This document shows, piece after piece, positions 1-7,847 of a stretch of 64,000 nt of DNA; positions within the stretch are counted from its first letter, which is position 1; each line of letters opens with the position of its first letter. The notes under the pieces were generated by a model. It did not search any database, had not been told where the DNA came from, and worked only from the letters and a program-made list of their open reading frames with translations. This DNA comes from Sphingomonas edaphi. Its GTDB lineage: Bacteria > Pseudomonadota > Alphaproteobacteria > Sphingomonadales > Sphingomonadaceae. The stretch spans positions 124,001 to 188,000 of the forward strand of contig NZ_QXTF01000002.1 in the NCBI RefSeq assembly GCF_003583725.1, in the 5' to 3' direction. A program made the position numbers and the translations under genes.

Positions 1-2
1 CG

Positions 3-728
3 CGCCTCATTGAGTATTTGCAGCGCGAACAGCCGGACATCGCCTGCCTTCAAGAATTGAAATGCGCTGACGACGCGCTGCCGATCGGTGAGATCGAGGC
101 ACTAGGCTATCATGCGGTCTGGCATGGCCAGAAGGGCTTTAACGGTGTCGCCATCCTGGCGAAGGACGAGGCGCCGGTCCTCCGGCAGGTTGGGTTGCCG
201 GGTGACCCTCACGACACGCATAGCCGCTACATCGAGGCGGAGGCCAAGGGTCTGATTGTTGCATCGATCTACCTGCCCAACGGCAATCCGATCGGCACAG
301 AGAAGTTCGATTACAAATTGCGGTGGATGGAGCGGTTGCGCGATCGGGCCGGGACCATTCTCACGGAGGAGCGGCCCGCCGTGTTGGCGGGGGATTATAA
401 TGTCATTCCCGAAGACCGGGACACGTTCAGCCGACGGGCGATGGCAGGCGACGCGCTATTCCAGCCGGAAAGCCAGGCGGCATTCCGCCGCATCGTCCTT
501 CAGGGTTGGACCGACGCGCTGCGTGCCATCAAACCCGCGGAAGACCGGCTCTACACATTCTGGGATTATCAGGCGGGCGCCTGGGCCCGCGACGCGGGAT
601 TTCGCATCGATCACCTGCTTTGTTCGCCCCAGACCGCGGATCGCCTGCGCGGGGCGGAAGTCCACAAATGGGCGCGCGCCGAGGAAAAGGCGTCCGATCA
701 CGCGCCCGTAGCAATCGAGCTAGCCTAG
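3..728 (+). CDS. xth: Exodeoxyribonuclease III, 5' end outside window
   Basis: AP endonuclease / 3'-5' exonuclease of the ExoIII family, acting in base excision repair of chromosomal DNA. The frame is open from the first bases of the window, so the N-terminus is missing. The visible part starts just before the CLQELK motif, whose Glu binds the metal. It continues through GDYNV (Asp and Asn of the active site) and FRIDHLLC to the C-terminal SDHAP motif with the catalytic Asp-His pair. About 242 codons are present of the usual 255-265, so only a short N-terminal piece is lost. The 3' end overlaps the end of the convergent GNAT-fold gene by 9 bases. Family assignment is firm. Confidence 0.93.
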   Translation, partial: RLIEYLQREQPDIACLQELKCADDALPIGEIEALGYHAVWHGQKGFNGVAILAKDEAPVLRQVGLPGDPHDTHSRYIEAEAKGLIVASIYLPNGNPIGTEKFDYKLRWMERLRDRAGTILTEERPAVLAGDYNVIPEDRDTFSRRAMAGDALFQPESQAAFRRIVLQGWTDALRAIKPAEDRLYTFWDYQAGAWARDAGFRIDHLLCSPQTADRLRGAEVHKWARAEEKASDHAPVAIELA

Positions 729-1862
729 GTCGCGTTGGTAGATTCGGTAGACGTGGTTGACGTCGGCGCCCGGGAGCTCCGCGATCGACATCATCCCCTG
801 ATTGTCTTCCAGCACCCAACCGAATTCCCCGTGGGTCACGCAATATTTTTCTACGCAGGCACGCCGGATATGCTCGATCAGCATGAAGGCGAGCTGTCCT
901 GCAAGGCGGCCTCCCTGCACCTTTTTGGCCACCCCCATCAGGGGCACTCTCACGCGAGACGTCTTTGGATTACGCAAACGCCAGAGCAGTTTCACCCAAC
1001 CAAAGGGGAAAAGCTCTCCATTCAAGTCGCGGATCAACTCGTTGATGTCGGGAATGGTGATCATGAACGCGACCGGCTCGCCGTCATATTCGGCAATGCG
1101 AACTAGGTCCTCGTAGATGATCGGCTTCAATTTTTTGCCCGCATAAGCGATCTCGGCCTGTGTTAGCGGGACGAATCCCCAATTGTCCGACCACGCGTCG
1201 TTTAGCAGTCCCAGGATCGTCGCTGCCTCCTCGTCGAAGCGCGACTTGTCGACCGTACGGATGTTGATCCGGGGATTTTTCTCGCCGGCCTTGATCAGCC
1301 GGTCGATGACGGGGACCATTTCGATCCGGATGTCGAGCTCATAAGTGAGCAGGTCCTTTGCCTTTTCATAGCCAGCGGCCTCAATCCAGGCGCGATATGC
1401 AGGCCGGTGGTGGCCCATCATCACCATTGGGGGCTGCTGAAAACCCTTGATAAGCAGGCCCGGCTCGTCCCAGATCGAAATGGAAATCGGCCCGAGCGCG
1501 CTCGTCATTCCCCGTTCGCGGAGCCATCGCTCGGCGGTAGCGATGAGTGCCGCGGCGGCCTCGGCATCGAGCGCTTCGAACATGCCCCACTGACCCGTGC
1601 CTTTCGCCAAATGCTCTTGCACGAGGTCGTCAACCTGAGCGCTGATCCGGCCAACGACCCGGCCGCCTCGTTCCGCTAGCCATAGCGCGGCCCGGCCATG
1701 TTCGAACCACGGGTTTTTCTTGGGGTTCAGCAGGCCGTGGATCTCGTTCTTCAACGGAGGAATCCAGTAGGGATCATCCTTATAGACGGCCCAGGCGAAG
1801 TCGACGAAAGCCTTGCGGTCGGCCCTGTTTTCGACCGGCCGGATGGTCAGTGCTTCGCTCAT
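720..1862 (-). CDS. GNAT-fold N-acyltransferase, candidate bacterial ceramide synthase
   Basis: A 380-residue protein of the large GNAT-superfamily group often annotated only as N-acetyltransferase. The N-terminal part (WAVYKDDPYWIPP, then NPWFEHGRAALWLA) and a second acyltransferase-like half (GEFGWVLEDNQGM) are visible. I chose the ATG at 1862, preceded by GAAGG, over an upstream start at 1907 that adds an unconserved-looking tail. In Caulobacter the bacterial ceramide synthase (bCerS) is a GNAT-type protein encoded close to spt; here spt and acp lie 8-10 kb away in the same envelope-lipid region. That makes N-acylation of 3-ketosphinganine by an acyl donor a reasonable but unproven role. 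It is divergent from the desaturase gene. Confidence 0.7.
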   Translation of the reverse strand: MSEALTIRPVENRADRKAFVDFAWAVYKDDPYWIPPLKNEIHGLLNPKKNPWFEHGRAALWLAERGGRVVGRISAQVDDLVQEHLAKGTGQWGMFEALDAEAAAALIATAERWLRERGMTSALGPISISIWDEPGLLIKGFQQPPMVMMGHHRPAYRAWIEAAGYEKAKDLLTYELDIRIEMVPVIDRLIKAGEKNPRINIRTVDKSRFDEEAATILGLLNDAWSDNWGFVPLTQAEIAYAGKKLKPIIYEDLVRIAEYDGEPVAFMITIPDINELIRDLNGELFPFGWVKLLWRLRNPKTSRVRVPLMGVAKKVQGGRLAGQLAFMLIEHIRRACVEKYCVTHGEFGWVLEDNQGMMSIAELPGADVNHVYRIYQRDLG

Positions 1863-1947
1863 GTCGCCTTCAGTTGCAGGCGGCAGGGCGGCGCGCAAGC
1901 CGTTCATTGTTTGGCCACGATGGTGCCACTATCTCCTGTAATCCGCG

Positions 1948-3045
1948 ATGAACATCATGACGACCGAAACGATCAGCCTGTCTAGGGACCAAGGCGCAGC
2001 CGCGAAGCGAGCGGCGGTTGCAGTGCGCGCCGACGACAAGGCGATGTTGCGCGCCGCTGCCGACCTGACGCGCGCACTCAACAAGCCCAATGCGTCGATC
2101 TATTGGGCGGACATGCTGGGTTCCGCCCTGCTTGGCTATGGCGCGTTGGCTCTGGCCATTTGGGCGACCTCGACCGGCATTCTGCTCGTCGCGGCGCTCG
2201 TCGCTGTCCTGGCCCTCTATCGCGCCGGCAGCTTCATCCATGAATTGACTCATTTGAAGCCGGGTTCGGTTCCAGGCTTCCGCTTGGCGTGGAATGCAAT
2301 CGTGGGCGTGCCGTTGCTTGTGCCGTCATTCCTGTATGAAGGCGTCCATAACCAGCATCACGCGAAGACGTATTATGGCACTGCCAACGATCCCGAATAT
2401 CTCCCATTAGCCTTGATGAAGCCGTGGACGTTGCCCGTGTTCCTGATCGCCGCGGCGCTCGCGCCTATCGGGATGTTGGTCCGCTTCGGCGTTCTCGCAC
2501 CCCTGTCGCTTTTCAACCCTCGGCTGCGCCAGATGGTCGTAGCGCGCTATTCGGGTCTCCAGATCAACCCGGTCTTCCGCCGGTCGAAGCCCCAAGGTAA
2601 ATTCGCCCGCGACTGGCTCGTGCAGGAAACTGCCGCCAGCCTGTGGGCAATTGCGCTAATCGGTATGGCTGCGACCGGCGTCATCCCGATGCGCGCCTTC
2701 CTCATAGGCATGAGCGTCGCGTCGGGCGTCATGTTCTTGAACCAGGTGCGCACCTTAGTCGCGCACCTTTGGGAAAATGACGGCGAGCCAATGAGTGTCA
2801 CCGCTCAGTATCTCGACAGCGTCAACGTACCGCCGCCGGCGACATTGCCCGCGCTATGGGCGCCTGTAGGCCTCCGCTATCATGCGCTGCATCACCTGCT
2901 GCCGGGCGTTCCCTATCATGCGCTGGGCGAGGCGCATCGTCGCTTGACCCGGGAGCTGGACGCCAGTTCTATTTATTTCAAGTCCAATCACCGCGGCCTT
3001 GCGCCGCTGGTCGGGCGGCTCGCCGCGAGCAGCTGGCGCGCCTAA
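1948..3045 (+). CDS. Membrane fatty acid desaturase family protein
   Basis: A 365-residue integral membrane di-iron desaturase or hydroxylase. The three histidine boxes are visible: HELTH (residues 98-102), HNQHH (134-138) and HALHH (312-316), the last followed by further His residues in the ending region. Hydrophobic segments fall around residues 60-90, 115-130, 160-190 and 225-260. The substrate cannot be told from sequence: phospholipid acyl chains, or the acyl or base chain of a ceramide given the neighbouring sphingolipid genes. ATG codons occur at 1948 and 1957; the first is used here. The gene ends 6 bases before the end of the convergent lptG. Confidence 0.88.
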   Translation: MNIMTTETISLSRDQGAAAKRAAVAVRADDKAMLRAAADLTRALNKPNASIYWADMLGSALLGYGALALAIWATSTGILLVAALVAVLALYRAGSFIHELTHLKPGSVPGFRLAWNAIVGVPLLVPSFLYEGVHNQHHAKTYYGTANDPEYLPLALMKPWTLPVFLIAAALAPIGMLVRFGVLAPLSLFNPRLRQMVVARYSGLQINPVFRRSKPQGKFARDWLVQETAASLWAIALIGMAATGVIPMRAFLIGMSVASGVMFLNQVRTLVAHLWENDGEPMSVTAQYLDSVNVPPPATLPALWAPVGLRYHALHHLLPGVPYHALGEAHRRLTRELDASSIYFKSNHRGLAPLVGRLAASSWRA

Positions 3046-3051
3046 GATTTT

Positions 3052-4149
3052 CTACTCCTCCTGGCGGATTAGGACGAGTTCGCCGATCAGCAAGAAGAGG
3101 AAAAACGGCGCCCATGCGGCCAGGAACGGAGGGTATGCGCCGATATTGCCGAGCGCGATGCTGAAGTTGTCGGCCACGAAATAGGCGAAGCCCAGTGCCA
3201 TTCCGATCGTCGCGCGAAGCAGCACCTTGCCGGACCGCGCCAGGCCGAATGCGGCGGTCGCCGCTAGCAGCGGCATCAGTACGGTCGACAAAGGTCCCGA
3301 CATCTTGTGCCACCAGCCGGTCCGGGCTTCTTCGGTTGGACGGCCGGCCGCTGCAAGATCGTCGATTGCCCCCCTTAGGTCGCCGAAGCTGCGTTCCGCC
3401 GGGTTGACCTTGGCAAGGGTGAAACGTGCCGGCTCGACGCCCGCAAGCGCTGTCATCTCCGGATAGCTCATGACCATGTTTGTCCGCGCGTCGTAAGTTC
3501 GGACAGTCCGAAGCTGCCAACCACCGGGCACCTGATCGGCGCGCTCGGCATCGACCACTCGCGCCATGGCCCCATTTTCGCGTTCGTAAATTGTTACCCC
3601 GCGAAGCTTGGTGGTCGAGCCATTCCCCCCGACAAACCTCGCCTTCACCAGATCATCGCCATCACGGATCCAGACGTTGGACAGCACGCCGCTTTCAGGA
3701 GGAATGGGCTTGTAGTCCGCGTCGCTCCACGCATCGAGCGTCCGGATCGACTGGATGACGACGGTTTCGTTGAAGACGAACAAGAGCGCGGCGACGCCTA
3801 AGCTGGCGGCGATCATCGGCGCCAGAATCTGGTGCGCCGACAAGCCAGCCGCTTTCATGGAGATGACTTCACTATGCTGATTGAGACCGGTGAACGCGAT
3901 CAGCGCACCCAGCAGCACCGAAAAGGGTAAGAAGCGGGAAATGAGCTGGGGCACCCGGAGGGTGACATATTGCCACAGCTCCGCTTCCCCATTGCCGGGT
4001 ATCTTCAGGATCTTGCTCGATTCCCCCAGCAGGTCGAGCATCATCAGCACCATCACCAGGGCAATCAGGACCGCGAGGCTGCGCGTGAGGAACAACTTCG
4101 CCGCATAGAGCGCCAGCCGGCGCGACGGCATAAAATCAAGGTTGATCAT
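3052..4149 (-). CDS. lptG: Lipid export ABC permease LptG
   Basis: A 365-residue YjgP/YjgQ family permease. LptF and LptG normally pair with the LptB ATPase to extract lipopolysaccharide from the inner membrane. The start at MINLDFMPSRRLALY follows from the 4-base ATGA overlap with lptF; the longer open frame upstream lies inside lptF and is not real. N-terminal membrane segments (residues about 15-110) are followed by a periplasmic beta-jellyroll region (about 135-265) and three C-terminal membrane segments ending near LLIGELVLIRQEE. Sphingomonads are known for replacing LPS with glycosphingolipids, so the cargo here may be a sphingolipid; that is inference. Confidence 0.92.
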   Translation of the reverse strand: MINLDFMPSRRLALYAAKLFLTRSLAVLIALVMVLMMLDLLGESSKILKIPGNGEAELWQYVTLRVPQLISRFLPFSVLLGALIAFTGLNQHSEVISMKAAGLSAHQILAPMIAASLGVAALLFVFNETVVIQSIRTLDAWSDADYKPIPPESGVLSNVWIRDGDDLVKARFVGGNGSTTKLRGVTIYERENGAMARVVDAERADQVPGGWQLRTVRTYDARTNMVMSYPEMTALAGVEPARFTLAKVNPAERSFGDLRGAIDDLAAAGRPTEEARTGWWHKMSGPLSTVLMPLLAATAAFGLARSGKVLLRATIGMALGFAYFVADNFSIALGNIGAYPPFLAAWAPFFLFLLIGELVLIRQEE

Positions 4150-5354
4150 GCGGCCGCTTCCACCCGCTCGTAGCGTTTTCTCGGCATTAGGCGTCGCGCC
4201 ATCTTGCCGATCTTGGCGAATGCCGCTTCCAGCGCGCCGATAGGCTGGCCACCCGGGCGATGGGCAATGACGTGATACATCCAGAAGATTAGCGCGACGA
4301 ACCCGATGAACGGAAGCCACAGCGCCAGTTCGGGAACGAGCCGGCCCTGGGTGCCAGCCCCTTCTGCATATTGGTTAATCTTGTGATAGGTCACGACCAT
4401 CACGATCCCGACGAATATTCCCAGCGACGAGTGGCTTCGCTTCGGCGGCACCGCGAGGGCGACGGCCAACAGCGGCAACATCAGCATCATCACCACTTCG
4501 ACCAAGCGGAAGTGCAAGTTAGCCCGTGACGCCAAGCTTTCTTCCTGATCCACCTTCGCGTCGCCGTAGGCTCGGTCATACACCTCGGGCAGCGTCAATT
4601 CTTTCTGCTCGTTTCCTCGTCCTCGGAAGGGATCGATAGCTGGCAGGTTGATCGGCAGGTCATAACTTTCGAAGGACAAGGTGCGCGGGCTCGCAAAGTC
4701 TTCGCCTTCCTGCACGAGCCGACCGCGCTTCAGCCGGAAGATGATCGTGTCGGGGTCATCGGTCGCTAGGAACTGGCCTTCGGACGCGGTGGCGGCGATG
4801 CGCATGCCTGACTTGTCATCGAGTGCGGTAAAGATCCCCAACAGGCGCGTACCATTGTCTTCGCTCCGGTCGATCCGCAGCGTCATGCGCTTTCCGAAGT
4901 CGTTGAACTCGCCGACCTTGATCGCCGCGCCGAGGGAACCAGATTTCAGGTCGAAACGCAGACCTTCATAGCGGTAGCGGGCATAAGGATCGACCCAGCC
5001 CACGATGGCGACATTGACCAGCATCAGGACGATTGCGAACGCATAAGGCACGCGAAGCAGGCGCCCATAGCCGACGCCGATTCCCCGCAGCGCATCCAGT
5101 TCCGACGACAAGGCAAGTTTGCGGAAAGCCAGCAGGATTCCAAGCAGTAGACCGATAGGGATGCCGAGGGAAAAATATTCGGGAAGCAGGTTAGCGAGCA
5201 TCCGCCAAACGACGCTGACCGGTCCCCCTGCGGTGATAACGAAGTCGAACAACCGCAACATCTTGTCGAGGACCAAGAGCATAGCCGCAAGGATCAACGT
5301 CCCGGCGAGCGGGACGGCGATGTTCCTGGCAAGATAGCGGTCGACCAACGCCAC
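4146..5354 (-). CDS. lptF: Lipid export ABC permease LptF
   Basis: A 402-residue YjgP/YjgQ family permease, partner of the downstream lptG. I place the start at the GTG at 5354 (MALVDRYLARN...), preceded by AAAAGG; the longer frame reaching 5444 runs into the promoter region and looks non-coding. The order is typical: first membrane segments with the LDKMLRLFDFV and SLGIPIGLLLGILLAFRKL stretches, a periplasmic jellyroll, then three C-terminal helices and a basic tail (RRLMPRKRYERVEAAA). It is translationally coupled to lptG by ATGA. No ABC ATPase gene lies beside it, as is usual for lptFG. Confidence 0.92.
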   Translation of the reverse strand: MALVDRYLARNIAVPLAGTLILAAMLLVLDKMLRLFDFVITAGGPVSVVWRMLANLLPEYFSLGIPIGLLLGILLAFRKLALSSELDALRGIGVGYGRLLRVPYAFAIVLMLVNVAIVGWVDPYARYRYEGLRFDLKSGSLGAAIKVGEFNDFGKRMTLRIDRSEDNGTRLLGIFTALDDKSGMRIAATASEGQFLATDDPDTIIFRLKRGRLVQEGEDFASPRTLSFESYDLPINLPAIDPFRGRGNEQKELTLPEVYDRAYGDAKVDQEESLASRANLHFRLVEVVMMLMLPLLAVALAVPPKRSHSSLGIFVGIVMVVTYHKINQYAEGAGTQGRLVPELALWLPFIGFVALIFWMYHVIAHRPGGQPIGALEAAFAKIGKMARRLMPRKRYERVEAAA

Positions 5355-5508
5355 GGCTCTGCACCTTTTCGTCCATTGTGCACCATGATTTGGCCGCAAA
5401 GGAAGCCGACATGGAACATGGCGCCAAGGTCCGGCCGATTCCATGAAAGGGGGGAACGGCCACGATCGGGGCGCTGACGGTGCCTATAGCGAAGTGATCG
5501 ACAAAATC

Positions 5509-6000
5509 ATGTCCATTTCTTTTTGCCCCCTTTCGATAGCCGCGGCTGTAACCGCAGGTTTGGCGATGGTCGCACCCGCGTACGCTGCACAGACCAACTG
5601 CGCCGCCGGGAAGCCGGGGGTTCTGGTTCATGTGGCTGGCCTCAAGCAGGCGCGCGGCCAGCTTAAGATCTCGCTGTATGGTTCCGACCGCGATCGCTGG
5701 CTGGCGAAGAAGGGCCGCATCAGTCGCATGAAGATTCCGGTGACCGGACGGTCGATGGACGTCTGCATGCCCGTTCCGGCGCCTGGCCGTTACGCAGTGG
5801 CGGTTCATCATGATTTCAATCTTAACGGTGAGCGTGACCGTCACGATGGTGGCGGCTTCTCACGCAATCCGAGGGTCAGTCTGTTTAATCCCAAGCCCTC
5901 GTTCGAAAAGGCGGCTTTCAATGTCGGCACCGGTCCAGCCCGCGTCGGCGTGACGTTGCTCTACATCAAGGGCCTCAGCGTAGGTCCGGCGGAGGGTTGA
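5509..6000 (+). CDS. DUF2141 domain secreted protein
   Basis: A 163-residue predicted exported protein. The start at 5509 gives a clean signal peptide (MSISFCPLSIAAAVTAGLAM...AYAAQ); an ATG 66 bases upstream would bury it. The mature part has the DUF2141 pattern, including LKISLYGSDRDRWL, GRYAVAVHHDFNLNGE and GFSRNP. The fold is probably a small beta-sandwich and the molecular function is unknown. It is coupled by TGATG to the lipid kinase that follows. As I recall, the Caulobacter ceramide phosphoglycerate genes form a similar three-gene set beside spt, so a role in periplasmic or outer-membrane sphingolipid handling is possible. Confidence 0.85.
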   Translation: MSISFCPLSIAAAVTAGLAMVAPAYAAQTNCAAGKPGVLVHVAGLKQARGQLKISLYGSDRDRWLAKKGRISRMKIPVTGRSMDVCMPVPAPGRYAVAVHHDFNLNGERDRHDGGGFSRNPRVSLFNPKPSFEKAAFNVGTGPARVGVTLLYIKGLSVGPAEG

Positions 6001-6974
6001 TGGCGAGGCCGCGGATCGCCCTGCTCAGCAATCCGAAGTCGACGGGTAACGTCGCTCAGTTGCCGCGCATTCGCGCCTTTTGCGCGGAGCATCCCGACAT
6101 TTTCCACTACGAAGTCGAACGCGCGGACCAGATTGGCGACGCGATGAAGACGATCGCCCGCATCCAGCCTTGCGTGCTGGCGATAAATGGCGGTGATGGG
6201 ACGGTGCAGGCGGCACTGACCGAATTGCATAATGGTGGACATTTTGCCGATGGCGCGCCGCCGGTTGCCGTGTTGCCCAGCGGAAAGACCAACCTCATCG
6301 CGCTCGATCTGGGTGCGCAGGGAGACCCGATCGCGGCCCTCGAGAAGTTGCTGGAGCTGGCGAAAGCAGACCTGTCGCCGCACATCGTCGCGCGCGAGCT
6401 AATTTCGCTCTCGGGCGGCGAAACCGCCATGACCCCGGTGATTGGTATGTTTCTTGGCGGAGCTGGGCTGGCGGATGTCATGCTCTACTGCCGTGACCGG
6501 ATATACCCGCTCGGCCTGCCCAACAGCGTCAGCCATTTCATCACGGCCGTCGCGGTAGTTCTTCGCCAAGTCTTTCGGCTTCGCGCCAGCTTCTTGCCGC
6601 CCGAACCTGCACCGCTCAGCGTCAGCGTCCGCCGCGAAGGCGCGATCACCGGGCGCTTCGCCTTCCTGTTCGTGACGACGCTGGAAAAGCTGCTGTTGTC
6701 GAGCGAGCTTGGCTCGGCCGGCAAGGGACCATTGAAGTTCGTCGCGGTCGAACAACGGCCTGTGTCGATGCTTCGTGCCTTCGCAGCTAGCCTTGCCGGC
6801 AAGCTGGGCCGCACCAAGCTTGCCGGAGTGCATGTCGAGGAAGCAGACGAAATTGCAATCGAGGGCGAGTCGAGCCAAGTCATTCTGGACGGAGAAACCT
6901 TCCGCGCCGGGGTCGGCAAGCCGATCCTGCTTCGCCCGGCGCAGCCGCTTTCGTTCATTCGTATTGCCGCTTAG
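6000..6974 (+). CDS. Diacylglycerol kinase-type lipid kinase, possible ceramide kinase
   Basis: A 324-residue YegS/DGK-family lipid kinase. The N-terminal nucleotide-binding domain has NPKSTGN (residues 11-17) and GGDGT (64-68), followed by PVAVLPSGKTNLIA, where GTxN is replaced by GKTN. The C-terminal beta-sandwich ends with VILDGETFRAG. The ATG at 6000 overlaps the upstream stop as TGATG; the preceding TTG is less likely. Family knowledge allows phosphorylation of diacylglycerol, of sphingoid bases or of ceramide. Its position between a DUF2141 gene and a nucleotidyltransferase-like gene, near spt and acp, favours ceramide. Confidence 0.85.
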   Translation: MARPRIALLSNPKSTGNVAQLPRIRAFCAEHPDIFHYEVERADQIGDAMKTIARIQPCVLAINGGDGTVQAALTELHNGGHFADGAPPVAVLPSGKTNLIALDLGAQGDPIAALEKLLELAKADLSPHIVARELISLSGGETAMTPVIGMFLGGAGLADVMLYCRDRIYPLGLPNSVSHFITAVAVVLRQVFRLRASFLPPEPAPLSVSVRREGAITGRFAFLFVTTLEKLLLSSELGSAGKGPLKFVAVEQRPVSMLRAFAASLAGKLGRTKLAGVHVEEADEIAIEGESSQVILDGETFRAGVGKPILLRPAQPLSFIRIAA

Positions 6975-6983
6975 CCATCGGCC

Positions 6984-7847
6984 ATGGCATCGGATCTGCG
7001 TGATCTCATCGAGGCGGAGTTGTCGCAACCGGTGGACCCGCGCGTCGCCGACATGGCGGCGGCTATCGCGGAACGGCACGGGGCGGCCAGCCGGGCAGTC
7101 CTGTTTTACGGCAGCTGCCTGCGTGAGAAACAGCTCGATGGGCTGATGCTTGATTTCTACCTGATCGTTTCCGACTATCACGCCGCCTATAAAAAGCGCT
7201 GGTTGGCTCGGGCGAATGCGCTCATTCCTCCCAATGTCTTCCCGTTTCAACACGGGAATCTCGGCGCGAAATATGCGGTGCTCAGCGAAGCCGATTTTCG
7301 CCGCCTTAACGGCCCGGAAACCCGTAATGTTTCCGTCTGGGCACGTTTCGCGCAGCCGTCACGACTAGTCTGGACCGCGAACACGGCGTCACGGAAGGCA
7401 GCCATCGATTCCGTGGCTCGCGCTGCGCCGACCCTGCTGGCGGCTGCGGGCCGCGTCCAAGGCGAGCTCCCGCTTGACTGGTGGCGGCGGGCGTTCGGGC
7501 TGACCTATTCCGCTGAACTCCGCGCGGAACGGAAGGGCCGAAGTGAGTCTGTCGTGGACGCTGACGCGGAACGCTATTCACGATTCAGCGGCCCGGTTAT
7601 CGCGTCGATCGAGCCCGGTGCGACCCGTGGACAATGGAGACGGCGACGCCTGGAAGGCAAGGCCTTGTCGATCGTCCGCCTTGCCAAGGCGAGCGCGACC
7701 TACGCGGGCGGCGCCGAATATATCGCGTGGAAGATCAATCGACACGCTGGAACGGACATCGAGTTGAAGCCATGGCAGAAGCGGCATCCGCTTCTAGCAG
7801 CGATTAGCCTGCTGCCGCGGCTCCTCCGATCGGGCGCGATTCGCTAG
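6984..7847 (+). CDS. Tam41-like nucleotidyltransferase-fold protein
   Basis: A 287-residue protein with no signal peptide or membrane segment. Residues 41-60 read FYGSCLREKQLDGLMLDFYL, a nucleotidyltransferase-type Gly-Ser motif followed by an acidic residue (D57). The later stretch NLGAKYAVLSEADF resembles the Tam41/Mmp37 phosphatidate cytidylyltransferase pattern, with PSRLVW where that family has its GRL.KP segment. It follows the lipid kinase by 9 bases and is probably co-transcribed. A step that uses the kinase product with a nucleotide would fit. The assignment rests on motif resemblance only and needs profile comparison. Its 3' end overlaps the convergent kinase gene by 44 bases. Confidence 0.6.
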   Translation: MASDLRDLIEAELSQPVDPRVADMAAAIAERHGAASRAVLFYGSCLREKQLDGLMLDFYLIVSDYHAAYKKRWLARANALIPPNVFPFQHGNLGAKYAVLSEADFRRLNGPETRNVSVWARFAQPSRLVWTANTASRKAAIDSVARAAPTLLAAAGRVQGELPLDWWRRAFGLTYSAELRAERKGRSESVVDADAERYSRFSGPVIASIEPGATRGQWRRRRLEGKALSIVRLAKASATYAGGAEYIAWKINRHAGTDIELKPWQKRHPLLAAISLLPRLLRSGAIR

